DNA of 64,000 bases from Ohtaekwangia sp. (GCA_021155195.1 JAJNPV010000037.1:124001-188000); one strand, 5' to 3'; positions 15,747-23,700 are shown, counted from the stretch's first letter. Notes: generated by a model not told the origin, from the sequence alone. Numbers and translations: made by a program.

Positions 15747-16160
15747 ATGATGAGAATTAGTATTTGCTTACTATTTGCATTGGCTCTTTTAAATGGTTGT
15801 TCCAATCACTCAGAAAAGCCGAGCGATGCAGAAAACTATGGATACCCGGAGGAGCAAAATGCACCTCCGGTTTCCGCAAATAGTGTAAAGGAAATCCCTC
15901 TAAAAAATACATCTACCTACCATACAGTAGTAATACGACAGATGAAGTTTGAACCAGCGGAATTGAAATTGCATAAAGGGGATACCGTACAATGGATTAA
16001 CAAAGACATCACAGATCATGATATTACCGAGGAAGGCAATAAGAAATGGTCTTCATCCAAATTACCCATGAATCAATCCTGGAACATGGTGGTCAACCAA
16101 AGCGCCAACTATTATTGTTCCATACATATAGTTATGAAAGGAAAGCTTATAGTTGAATAA
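15747..16160 (+). CDS. Amicyanin-like type 1 copper lipoprotein
   Basis: A 137-residue lipoprotein (lipobox ALLNGC, C18) with a cupredoxin domain. Copper ligands are H91 (DHD) and the C-terminal C124-x2-H127-x2-M130 loop, the short spacing found in amicyanin/pseudoazurin-like proteins. It would sit in the periplasm or outer-membrane leaflet as an electron carrier or copper binder. It follows the DUF4142 gene by 2 bases and could donate electrons to the nearby heme-copper oxidase, though that link is inference. Confidence 0.88.
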   Translation: MMRISICLLFALALLNGCSNHSEKPSDAENYGYPEEQNAPPVSANSVKEIPLKNTSTYHTVVIRQMKFEPAELKLHKGDTVQWINKDITDHDITEEGNKKWSSSKLPMNQSWNMVVNQSANYYCSIHIVMKGKLIVE

Positions 16161-16244
16161 ACTTGGATTTCAAGGCCAGATAGGTTGATAGGGTAGAAAC
16201 AGGACAAAATTATCATTGATTCAGGTTAACGAGGGTTACAAAAC

Positions 16245-16275
16245 TTTGTAACCTTTTTTGATGTTCTTTATCTAA
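16245..16275 (+). promoter_or_regulatory. ECF-sigma-type promoter of the ECF sigma gene (autoregulation)
   Basis: TTTGTAACC at 16245-16253 and TCTAA at 16271-16275 with 17 bases between, matching the other two sites exactly in core and spacing. The -10-like element ends only 14 bases before the sigma ATG (16290), so the mRNA would have a leader of just a few bases. The shared site is good evidence that the sigma factor drives its own gene. Confidence 0.75.
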
Positions 16276-16289
16276 AGTAAAAAAGAGTG

Positions 16290-16958
16290 ATGGAAGCTAT
16301 AAAAATCATTGATTTCAGCAATCAAAAATTAAAGGAATCCGAAATCATCAAACGCATACTTAGTGGAGAAAAAGAGCTCTACGAAATACTGGTGAGAAGG
16401 AATAATCAAAAACTGTATCGTGTTATCAGAAGCTACCTTAAAGATGATACAGAAATTGAAGATACGATGCAAAATAGCTATCTCAAGGCTTACACTAATT
16501 TGCATCAATTTAGATTAGATGCATCTTTTTCCACCTGGCTTACCCGAATAGGCATAAACGATGCTCTGGCAAGGGTAATACAAAAGGGTAAACTGCTTAG
16601 CATCAACGAGAAATCATACATTGATGATAATACTATTTTGCAAATGCCTGATAAAAGTGAATTAAATCCGCAGGATAAGATGATTAAGAGTGAGGCAAAA
16701 CAACTATTGGAAAATGCCATTGATCAATTAGATACTAAATATAGAACGGTCTATGTTTTAAAAGAAGTGGAAGAAATGACCCACGGTGAAATTGCTGTTA
16801 TTTTGGATTTAACCGTTGCCAATGTGAAGGTACGTCTTCACCGTGCAAAGGAAATGCTAAGAGAAAAGCTTTATGAATTGTCTTTTGATAAAAATGTTTT
16901 TGAATTTGGATTTAAGAAATGCGATAGAGTCACTGAAAATGTGATGAATAACATTTAG
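16290..16958 (+). CDS. ECF-family RNA polymerase sigma factor
   Basis: About 222 residues. Sigma region 2 (ELYEILVRRNNQKLYRVI, DDTEIEDTMQNSYLKAYTNL, FSTWLTRIGINDAL) and region 4 (AIDQLDTKYRTVYVLKEVEEMTHGEIAVIL, NVKVRLHRAKEMLREKL) are complete. The tail FEFGFKKCDRVTENVM contains a cysteine in a motif I recall from ECF factors without a classical anti-sigma; no anti-sigma gene is adjacent. Control may come through its own promoter or the cysteine. ATG at 16290 is used (a GTG at 16287 precedes it). Confidence 0.93.
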   Translation: MEAIKIIDFSNQKLKESEIIKRILSGEKELYEILVRRNNQKLYRVIRSYLKDDTEIEDTMQNSYLKAYTNLHQFRLDASFSTWLTRIGINDALARVIQKGKLLSINEKSYIDDNTILQMPDKSELNPQDKMIKSEAKQLLENAIDQLDTKYRTVYVLKEVEEMTHGEIAVILDLTVANVKVRLHRAKEMLREKLYELSFDKNVFEFGFKKCDRVTENVMNNI

Positions 16959-17117
16959 CACAAAATAATATTTGACAGCTAATTTCTTTTAAATCAGCAT
17001 CACTAAAGTAGCCAATGTGATAAGAATAGCAATTAAAGTGGCAATCCTCTAAACTTTTATCTTGAATAATTCCTTATACTACATAGCGAGCAATGGTGAC
17101 AAAATAGTGTAGTAATA

Positions 17118-17462
17118 ATGAAAATCAACATCAAAAGAGTCTATGCGAAGTCGTCTAAAGCAGATGGCAAACGTATTTTAGTGGACAGACTTTGGCCGCG
17201 GGGACTAACAAAAGAGAAAGCCGCCATTGATTTGTGGTTAAAAGATATTAGTCCCACTACCGAACTCCGAAAATGGTTTGACCATGACCCTGACAAATGG
17301 AAAGAATTCCAAAAAAAGTATCGCAAGGAACTCACAAAGAATAAGGAACAGGTTTCGCTGCTGAACAAACAATTGAAGAAGGGTGCGGTCACATTGGTAT
17401 ATGCCGCAAGAGATGAAGAGCACAATGAAGCACTGGTACTTAAAGAGTGGTTGACTCGTTAA
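17118..17462 (+). CDS. DUF488 family protein
   Basis: A 114-residue soluble protein with the family signatures VDRLWPRGLTKE, LWLKDISPTTELRKWF, and ..LVYAARDEEHNEA. DUF488 proteins are widespread and uncharacterised; some occur with redox stress genes. The single-gene spacing gives no clear operon, but it lies inside the stress cluster, 50 bases before a universal stress protein. Confidence 0.88.
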   Translation: MKINIKRVYAKSSKADGKRILVDRLWPRGLTKEKAAIDLWLKDISPTTELRKWFDHDPDKWKEFQKKYRKELTKNKEQVSLLNKQLKKGAVTLVYAARDEEHNEALVLKEWLTR

Positions 17463-17511
17463 AATCAGATAGCGAAGTGATAAAACCTGAATAGTACTTA
17501 AATCAATATAA

Positions 17512-17982
17512 ATGAAAAAAATATTAATAGCATTGGATTATAACCCAACTGCACAAAAGGTGGCTGAGACAGGTCATCAATTAGCAAAGTCAATGAATGC
17601 TAAGGTGACTTTATTGCATGTGATTTCTGATTTCAAATATTATTCTTCGTTGAACTATTCACCCATCATGGGGTTTGAAAACTTCAGCAAGGCTGTGGAA
17701 ACAGAGGGTGCTCTGGAGTTGAAAAGAGTAGCACAAAACTACTTACAAAGATCAAAAGAACATTTGGATGACGAAATGATTCAAACAACTGTAAGAAGCG
17801 GTGAATTTGCCAAAACAATATTAGATACCGCAAAAGAATTAGAAGCCGATATCATTGTGATGGGTACGCATAGTAGGAGGGGATTGGAAAAAATTTTGCT
17901 AGGAAGTGTAGCGGAGCAAGTATTGAATGACAGTTTGATACCGCTCCTTATCATTCCTACTAGGTCTATGGAAACAAAGTAA
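17512..17982 (+). CDS. Universal stress protein, UspA family
   Basis: A 156-residue single-domain Usp. It starts with the beta strand KKILIALDYN and ends with the nucleotide-binding motif G-T-H-S-R-R-G-x9-G-S (GLEKILLGSVAEQVL), which marks the ATP-binding class. Usp proteins help cells survive starvation, hypoxia and oxidative stress. Context agrees: DUF488 upstream and the ECF-controlled oxidoreductase downstream. Confidence 0.94.
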   Translation: MKKILIALDYNPTAQKVAETGHQLAKSMNAKVTLLHVISDFKYYSSLNYSPIMGFENFSKAVETEGALELKRVAQNYLQRSKEHLDDEMIQTTVRSGEFAKTILDTAKELEADIIVMGTHSRRGLEKILLGSVAEQVLNDSLIPLLIIPTRSMETK

Positions 17983-18082
17983 TGATCGCAACAAAACTAA
18001 GGACTTATCTAATTCTACTTTCCCGCTCATGAATTTTATGAAAAGTGGGAAGATGAGTTTTGGAAGTTGATATTCTATTTGG

Positions 18083-18113
18083 TTTGTAACCATTTCACTT
18101 TTATCAACTCTAA
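18083..18113 (+). promoter_or_regulatory. ECF-sigma-type promoter for the FNR-type oxidoreductase operon
   Basis: Third copy of TTTGTAACC (18083-18091) and TCTAA (18109-18113) with the same 17-base gap. The spacer sequence differs from the other two, so what is conserved is the promoter core. It stands 34 bases before the ATG at 18148. Confidence 0.72.
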
Positions 18114-18147
18114 TAATTAGCTGAACGAAACAGAATAAAAAAATGAT

Positions 18148-18813
18148 ATGAGTAAGCACATCCTTAAAGTACTTGAAGTTGGCATTGTAACCCACAACGT
18201 CAGGCGTTTTGTCCTTGAGAAACCAGAAGGGTTCGAGTACGTCCCAGGGCAAGCAACGGAAATCGCCATTAATAAAACAGGGCTGGATTCTTTGTTTCGA
18301 CCCTTCACATTTACAAGTATTCCTTCATCTGATTTTCTTGAGTTTATCATAAAGATTTATGTAGGGCATGATGGAATGACAGAAAAATTAGCTTCGATAA
18401 AAAAAGGAGATGAACTGATAATCAACGATGTTTTTGGCGCTATTCACTATAAAGGTGCTGGGTTATTCATTGCGGCAGGAGCAGGCATAACACCTTTTAT
18501 TTCAATATTCAGGCAACTGAGTGAAGACAATGATTTGCCTGGAAATTGTTTATTGTTTGCCAATCAAACATCTGATGACATTATTTTAGGAGAAGAGCTA
18601 TTTAAATTATTGGGTGAAGATTATGAAAATGTTATTGAATATGATAAAGTGAGCGGAACCGGAGCCAGAATTAACCGTGAAATGTTGAAACAAAAACTTA
18701 GCTTAAAAACTCAGTATTGCTACATCTGTGGGCCGGTTAGATTTACCGAAACGATGTTTGAATATCTGACGGAATTAGGCGTAATGAAGTCAAATATTGT
18801 CGTTGAGCAATAA
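18148..18813 (+). CDS. FAD/NAD(P)-binding oxidoreductase (ferredoxin-NADP reductase superfamily)
   Basis: A 221-residue FNR-like protein: an FAD-binding barrel with RPFTFTS (the RxYSxxS equivalent) and VGHDGMTEKL, then an NAD(P)-binding half with GAGITPFISI and CGPVRFTE. It lacks a fused ferredoxin or globin domain, so it must pass electrons to a separate partner such as a ferredoxin or globin. It is driven by the third ECF-type promoter and overlaps the next gene by one base. Confidence 0.9.
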   Translation: MSKHILKVLEVGIVTHNVRRFVLEKPEGFEYVPGQATEIAINKTGLDSLFRPFTFTSIPSSDFLEFIIKIYVGHDGMTEKLASIKKGDELIINDVFGAIHYKGAGLFIAAGAGITPFISIFRQLSEDNDLPGNCLLFANQTSDDIILGEELFKLLGEDYENVIEYDKVSGTGARINREMLKQKLSLKTQYCYICGPVRFTETMFEYLTELGVMKSNIVVEQ

Positions 18814-19028
18814 TGCGATTTGCACTGCTGCTTTCTACAATTATGTGTCCAAGCTGTAGTTTCAAAAAAGAAGAAGCTATGCCAACAAATGCTTGTCAAT
18901 ATTTTTACGAGTGTGAAAATTGCAAAACCCTCCTTAAGCCGGTACAAGGAGATTGCTGTGTCTTTTGTTCATACGGAACGGTAAAGTGTCCACCGATTCA
19001 ATTGCAAAAATCTTGTTGTTCAAAGTGA
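18813..19028 (+). CDS. Small cysteine-rich protein with GDCCVFCSYG motif
   Basis: Up to 71 residues with 11 cysteines: MCPSC near the start, ECENCKT in the middle, GDCCVFCSYGTVKCPP and a terminal CC. This motif marks a family of small zinc-ribbon-like proteins that I recall next to metal (mercury-type) transport genes. The start at 18813 overlaps the previous stop (TAATG); an internal ATG at 18843 would begin with MCPSC as in relatives and is equally possible. Likely metal binding; role unknown. Confidence 0.75.
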   Translation: MRFALLLSTIMCPSCSFKKEEAMPTNACQYFYECENCKTLLKPVQGDCCVFCSYGTVKCPPIQLQKSCCSK

Positions 19029-19030
19029 AA

Positions 19031-19304
19031 TTACTTTACACCGATTTGGTCAATCACTCGACATAGTACTTTAAGAGCGTCCGTACTTCCGTTGTGCTCA
19101 CCCTTTTCAAAATCTCCATCAATACTTGCCATTTGATTTGTAACGTGTGCAAAACAAATCACACTTTTATTTTGTGCTTCCGCAAAAGCATATAATGCTG
19201 AAGCTTTCTTTTATCTTCTGGGTCAAGTCAATGTCTGACCGACTAGGAGCCAGTTTTCCTTCAACGTGACCTGTCTTTAGGTCGAAGTTGAAGATGTAAA
19301 CCAA
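19031..19304 (-). pseudogene. Truncated, frameshifted gene remnant (C-terminal part, nucleoside-phosphorylase-like)
   Basis: On the minus strand, one frame runs from 19304 to about 19205 (reading NFDLKTGHVEG.., then APSRSDIDLTQKI) and another from about 19204 to a TAA at 19031 (reading ALYAFAEAQNK, VICFAHVTNQM, GDFEKGEHNGS). Together they look like the C-terminal half of one protein joined by a frameshift. The second part reminds me of PNP/uridine-phosphorylase-type C-termini, from memory only. The 5' half is missing exactly where the integrase gene begins, so integration or later decay probably destroyed it. Confidence 0.55.
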
Positions 19305-19312
19305 TCAGAAAT

Positions 19313-20533
19313 TTACTTGATGTAGAATTTTGCCCTTAAGGTACTCATATCCTCACTCACCTTCTTATCTAAAATTTTCGCGTAGTGCTGGGTCGTTTTC
19401 ATATTCTTATGACCAAGCATTTTGCTAACCGTTTCTATAGGTACACCATTGGTTAATGTCACAGTTGTAGCGAACGTATGACGAGCAGTGTGAAAGGTCA
19501 TCTTTTTTGTGATTTCACATAGGTCAGCGATCTCTTTTAAGTATGCATTCATTTTTTGATTACTAAGTACAGGGAGTAACCTACCACTATTTAAACATTG
19601 AGGATCATTTTTATAGCGTTCCAGAATTTCTAATGCAGGAGGAAGCAACGGCACTCTAGTAGCTGAATCAGTTTTTTGTCTTTTTGTCCATATCCATCGT
19701 TCCCCGTCAATCCCAATAGTGATTTCTTCGCACGTTAGTTTTTCGACATCAGCATAAGCCAGACCTGTATAACAACAAAAAATAAAGATGTCCCTTACTT
19801 GTCGAAGCCTGGGTATTGCAAACTCCTTGTTGATTATTCGATTTAGCTCCTCTTCAACAAGAAACGGTCTTTCTATCTCGCGCTTCGCAAGCTTAAATCC
19901 CACAAAAGGGTCGCGTGTTATCCACCCGTTTTTGATACAGATGTGAACAATCTTCTTAAAGTTTGAGAGGTACTTCACAGAGGTGTTATGATCACAATTC
20001 CGGACCGACTTTAACCAGAATTCGTAATCAACGATGAATTCATATTTTAAATCCTTAACATCAAGGTCGTTGATCTTGTATTTCCATCTCATGAATTCTT
20101 GAGTGTGTCGAAATGAAGTTTCATACCGCTCAAATGTGAGTGGCGAGAATTCTTTGTTTATTAACGCTTTCATTTGTTCATTGTGCTGTTTAAATACTTC
20201 CATTAGCATCACCTTGCGTTCAAGTGATTTACCGTACCAAGTAGCCTTTATATTTTCAAGAGTAATTGGTTTACCTTGGTTCATCAATATTCGTTGACAA
20301 TCAAACGCTTTCATCCTGAATCCATCAAGTAGATCATTTATCTTTTGACCTTCGCGTGTTTTAGATTTGTGCCGACCTTCAACAGCCGACCAATCTGCGT
20401 CCATGACGTGAATCTTTGTTACAATGTTTATTCTTTGTCGGTTGATACCAATTCTCATAGAAATTGGAATTAATCCTCCTGATATGGCTCTGTCTTTACG
20501 AGCAAAAAACTTTACGGAAATAGTCTGTCTCAT
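19313..20533 (-). CDS. Tyrosine recombinase / site-specific integrase (Bacteroidota type)
   Basis: A 406-residue integrase: N-terminal arm-binding region, SAM-like core-binding domain (about 110-210), and a C-terminal catalytic domain with K287, H348-x2-R351 (FHTARHTF), H374 (MLGH) and nucleophile Y384 (TTQHYAKI). The first catalytic arginine position reads TGLAYAD, i.e. Ala instead of Arg, as is common in integrases of Bacteroidota mobile elements. It lies 246 bases from the 3' end of tRNA-Ser and next to a triple repeat, as in genomic islands. Confidence 0.93.
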   Translation of the reverse strand: MRQTISVKFFARKDRAISGGLIPISMRIGINRQRINIVTKIHVMDADWSAVEGRHKSKTREGQKINDLLDGFRMKAFDCQRILMNQGKPITLENIKATWYGKSLERKVMLMEVFKQHNEQMKALINKEFSPLTFERYETSFRHTQEFMRWKYKINDLDVKDLKYEFIVDYEFWLKSVRNCDHNTSVKYLSNFKKIVHICIKNGWITRDPFVGFKLAKREIERPFLVEEELNRIINKEFAIPRLRQVRDIFIFCCYTGLAYADVEKLTCEEITIGIDGERWIWTKRQKTDSATRVPLLPPALEILERYKNDPQCLNSGRLLPVLSNQKMNAYLKEIADLCEITKKMTFHTARHTFATTVTLTNGVPIETVSKMLGHKNMKTTQHYAKILDKKVSEDMSTLRAKFYIK

Positions 20534-20630
20534 AGTCCTTATTGGTTTAGTTAAGTTTCATACTTCGAATACACAGAATCAAGATGTTCAGGTGTTGAAC
20601 ATGCCGGTTAACTATGCATTTGACCAATTT

Positions 20631-20678
20631 TGTGGTACCAAGATTTTATTTGTGTCTTGGTACCACATTGGTACCACA
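20631..20678. repeat. Three copies of TTGGTACCACA next to the integrase gene
   Basis: TGTGGTACCAAGA at 20631-20643 is an exact inverted copy of 20655-20667, and an 11-base direct repeat of the same unit follows at 20668-20678. The cluster lies between the integrase start (20533) and tRNA-Ser (20779). Such sites could be recombinase or excisionase arm sites, or an operator for the integrase gene. Confidence 0.7.
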
Positions 20679-20720
20679 GGGATTATGATATTATGATTGA
20701 TTTTGATTAGCCCGAAAACA

Positions 20721-20755
20721 AAAAAACCTCGAAATCATTGGGATTTCGAGGTTTT
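20721..20755 (-). terminator. Rho-independent terminator of tRNA-Ser
   Basis: A perfect 14-base stem (AAAACCTCGAAATC and its complement) with a 5-base loop. On the minus strand the stem runs into a T-run and lies just beyond the tRNA 3' end. Confidence 0.8.
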
Positions 20756-20778
20756 GACTTTGTTTGGTATGTACTCAG

Positions 20779-20865
20779 CAGAGGAGGAGGGATTCGAACC
20801 CCCGGAACCCGTAAAGGTTCTCCGGTTTTCAAGACCGGTGCAATAAACCGCTCTACCACTCCTCT
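20779..20865 (-). tRNA. tRNA-Ser (anticodon UGA)
   Basis: An 87-base cloverleaf on the minus strand. The acceptor stem AGAGGAG pairs with CTCCTCT, the discriminator is G (usual for serine), and the anticodon arm CCGGTCTTGAAAACCGG carries TGA. A long variable arm (AGAACC..GGTTC) and the T-loop TTCGAAT are present. CCA is not encoded. Its 3' end points to the integrase gene, which makes it a likely attachment target. Confidence 0.95.
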
Positions 20866-20963
20866 GTTTATACATCCAGCCCCTAGCATGGGCTGAAGTC
20901 CTTTTTAAGGACTGCAAAACTAAGGGGAAATTCGGTTTCTGCAAAAACTGATAGAGAATTTAC

Positions 20964-22493
20964 TTATTGATCACTAAAATCCGGAAAAGTTTTCCTGATA
21001 TCCTTATTGTCGAAGTTGCGTGCGGTTGGTTTGCTAGCGTCAAGCTCCAATACGACTAATTTTTGATTGTTAATAATGGGGAGCAACTTGTCACGATCCG
21101 GATCAAACTCTTTATTTCTTCGGGTACTTTTTAAGGAATATTTGCGGGCAAAATTATCGGCTTCTAATTGTAGCTGGTTTCGTATTTCTACATTGATTTT
21201 CATTTTTTCTAAAATGTCATTCTTTGATTTGCCAATAACTTCTGTTGCTTCCAATGTTCCCATCGTTAATACTGTGGTGCCACCAATGGCAGATACTGTT
21301 TTATATGTGCTTGGTTCATCAGCGAAAGCTACAGGGGCCAAACCAGTGGTTGCACCTAATGATGCATTTAAAATAGACCGATTCTTCTTTCCCTTCTTAG
21401 CTTGCTTATAAGCTTTATTTAATTTTTCATGATTTTCATCCAGTAAATCGATCAATGCCTTCGCCTGAATGAGTGAATTTTTATACTTGATGTATAGAAA
21501 CTTGTCTTTCTCTTCAAGGTTTTCGGTATCAAACACTTTGATGGTTACTTCGCGCTGTACCCGATTATTTGATTTATCTAATGCGAAGAAAATAATTTCA
21601 ACCTCTTTTACTTTCTCAACTTCTTCTACAAAATAATAACCAGGCGACCAGGTAAATTCTGATTGAACAGATGTGTTCTGAACAAGACTTTCTGATTTTA
21701 CACGACCATCCGAACAGACAAATCCAACATTGCTTATGTTTTCATCTCCATTAGGATCAGAAACATAGATCTTAAAATGGATTCGTTCATCTTCTTTAAT
21801 GGTAAAAGCACTGTCGCCAGGAATAATTAATATTTCTGGCGGCAAATCAAGTTGAGTTTGAGCCACTTTTATTTTACCCTTTACTTCCGATTTTTCGGGT
21901 TGATCCTGTACAATAAATTCAATTTGAAGGGGGTTCGCCTTAAGTGAGTTAAATTGATTTCGTGATGGCGCCCAGGTAAGCAGACCCTGCGAGGAGAGGG
22001 ATACCCCTTCCGGTAATTGAGATTGAATGGATTTAAAAACCAGTGGATCACCATCCGGGTCTCGAACATATTGATCAGAAATTTGATAACTGTTAGATGA
22101 AGACTGCTTAACATAAAAGATTGGTAAGTCCTCAACAAAGGGTGGCCGGTTTTGATGAAGCACCTTAAAGTTCAAAGGCTTTCGCACCCTCCTTCCATCT
22201 TTCCATTCTGCCTGCACAATTACACTTACTTCTTTTTGTTTTTCGAGTCGATCAACCAGATCGAAGGATGGCTTCCAATAAAAAACACCCAAGGTATCGA
22301 ATTGAATTCCATATCCATTGACCCCTTCTAATGTATACTTAGGTTGAAGAGAATCTGTAGTTGCAATTTTGAAGGAAAGGAATTCGCCTTCTCGCAAGGA
22401 GTTCCAATTGGAAGAATCAGAAACAATCAAATGCTGACCAAACCCAATGGATATAGACAAGATTAAAAAGGGCAGAACGAGCCGATGCTTCAT
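20964..22493 (-). CDS. Secreted protein with cadherin/Ig-like repeats and C-terminal helical region
   Basis: A 509-residue protein with a signal peptide (cleavage after GFGQ, about residue 19). It has about three or four beta-sandwich repeats that include YVRDPDGDPLVF and SDPNGDENIS, calcium-binding-like loops of cadherin-type domains, and LTWAPS/FTWSPG turns typical of Ig-like repeat proteins. From about residue 330 it is charged and helical, with a Gly/Ala/Thr-rich stretch at 380-415 that could be a membrane hairpin. No enzymatic motif. Probably cell-surface or periplasmic. Confidence 0.65.
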   Translation of the reverse strand: MKHRLVLPFLILSISIGFGQHLIVSDSSNWNSLREGEFLSFKIATTDSLQPKYTLEGVNGYGIQFDTLGVFYWKPSFDLVDRLEKQKEVSVIVQAEWKDGRRVRKPLNFKVLHQNRPPFVEDLPIFYVKQSSSNSYQISDQYVRDPDGDPLVFKSIQSQLPEGVSLSSQGLLTWAPSRNQFNSLKANPLQIEFIVQDQPEKSEVKGKIKVAQTQLDLPPEILIIPGDSAFTIKEDERIHFKIYVSDPNGDENISNVGFVCSDGRVKSESLVQNTSVQSEFTWSPGYYFVEEVEKVKEVEIIFFALDKSNNRVQREVTIKVFDTENLEEKDKFLYIKYKNSLIQAKALIDLLDENHEKLNKAYKQAKKGKKNRSILNASLGATTGLAPVAFADEPSTYKTVSAIGGTTVLTMGTLEATEVIGKSKNDILEKMKINVEIRNQLQLEADNFARKYSLKSTRRNKEFDPDRDKLLPIINNQKLVVLELDASKPTARNFDNKDIRKTFPDFSDQ

Positions 22494-22592
22494 TTTTCAG
22501 GATTGTTCTTAAATTTAAGATTGCAAAGATAAATGTTTCACAATGGAATTGCATCCATTCGTGGATTTTAGAGCCGCTTCGTATTATAAATT

Positions 22593-22952
22593 ATGGCAAA
22601 ATTAAAATTGACTAACAGCCCATCGGGTCAATATTCGTTTTTCGAGAATGTTTATGAAGTGGTTATGCTAATCCCGAAAGGAAGAGTAACCAGTTATGGA
22701 GCAATTGCAAGTTACTTAGGAACTAAGATGAGTGCACGAATGGTAGGCTGGGCTATGAATGCAGCACACTCAAATAAAAAAGTTCCAGCCCATCGGGTTG
22801 TTAATCGTGCAGGTTTACTTACCGGTAAACATCATTTCGAAACCCCAACCACGATGAAGTCAAGACTTGAAAGGGAAGGGATAAAAGTGGTAAATGATCA
22901 GGTTCAGGATTTCAAAATCAGATTTTGGGATCCCGCTAAGGAACTGTTATAA
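22593..22952 (+). CDS. Alkyltransferase-like protein (MGMT DNA-binding fold without the active Cys)
   Basis: A 119-residue protein with the C-terminal domain of O6-alkylguanine-DNA alkyltransferase: helix-turn-helix GRVTSYGAIASYLG, the arginine finger in MSARMVGWAMN, and VPAHRVVNRAG. The nucleophilic Cys of PCHRV is replaced by Ala66 (PAHRV), so it cannot accept the alkyl group. Such ATL proteins bind alkylated guanine and flag it for nucleotide excision repair. Confidence 0.9.
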   Translation: MAKLKLTNSPSGQYSFFENVYEVVMLIPKGRVTSYGAIASYLGTKMSARMVGWAMNAAHSNKKVPAHRVVNRAGLLTGKHHFETPTTMKSRLEREGIKVVNDQVQDFKIRFWDPAKELL

Positions 22953-23073
22953 GACTTTGCTTCCCATTGTGGGAGGAGTAAATTTTCCCGATCCTCTAAA
23001 GCATTTAAAAATTAGCGTTTTCTTGTGATGGCAAGGTAGTTGGCCTATACAAGCCGTACAAAACAACCTGGCA

Positions 23074-23379
23074 ATGAAAAACACCATAAAAATAATTATC
23101 GCATTTCTTATTACGTCTTCTTCAGTCCTCGCAGCTAATCACAATGATCAGTCGGATAGAACGTATTCCAGGAGTCAACCTGTGTTTGTTTTTAAGGTTA
23201 AGAAAGAATTTAAAGGAGGCTATATAGAAGTGCTATCGGCCGAGGGTAAGCAAGTAACGGAACAACGATTAATGAAAAGAAAAGTAATCATTGACTTTTG
23301 TGATGTGAAAACCGGAGTCTACACCATTGTTGTGAAAAAGAATGATCGGGTAAGGAAGTTTGAGTTTGTAAGAAAGTAA
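23074..23379 (+). CDS. Small exported protein with T9SS/DUF3244-like beta domain (copy 1)
   Basis: A 101-residue protein with a signal peptide (cleavage near VLAA, about residue 20) and a short beta domain ending KTGVYTIVVKKNDRVRKFEF. That ending resembles type IX secretion sorting domains and DUF3244. A similar protein is encoded 18 bases downstream, so the two are probably tandem duplicates in one operon. Function unknown. Confidence 0.6.
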   Translation: MKNTIKIIIAFLITSSSVLAANHNDQSDRTYSRSQPVFVFKVKKEFKGGYIEVLSAEGKQVTEQRLMKRKVIIDFCDVKTGVYTIVVKKNDRVRKFEFVRK

Positions 23380-23397
23380 TTATAAAAGAAGATACGC

Positions 23398-23700
23398 ATG
23401 AAAAATTCTGTTTTAGTGTTATTGATTTCAATGATGCTGGGGACAATGGCCTTCACAAAAGATGAAGAGCCATCAATAAAAGTATTATCTACCAAAAGGC
23501 ACATTCTCTATTTTAAATGTAGCGAAGATTTAATAGGAGCTACTATTGAAGTTGAAAATGAAAGACATCAGTCAGTAGTTACTGAGCATGTTGATGAAGC
23601 AAAAAAAATCGTAGATTTTTTCTTTTTACCACCAGGAACTTATACTGTAAGAGTAAAAAAAGATGAAATAGAAGTTGATATCGAATACATCAACACGTAA
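23398..23700 (+). CDS. Small exported protein with T9SS/DUF3244-like beta domain (copy 2)
   Basis: A 100-residue protein with a signal peptide (MMLGTMAFT, cleavage near residue 20) and a beta domain with PPGTYTVRVKKDEIEVDIEY at the end, parallel to that of the upstream gene. The two share order, length and the G-x-Y-T-x-x-V-K-K motif but are otherwise diverged. It is followed by a terminator. Function unknown. Confidence 0.6.
   Translation: MKNSVLVLLISMMLGTMAFTKDEEPSIKVLSTKRHILYFKCSEDLIGATIEVENERHQSVVTEHVDEAKKIVDFFFLPPGTYTVRVKKDEIEVDIEYINT

Noticed and set aside
20735..20944. Minus-strand open frames across the tRNA-Ser gene
   Set aside because: They overlap a clear tRNA and its terminator and have no protein-like features.
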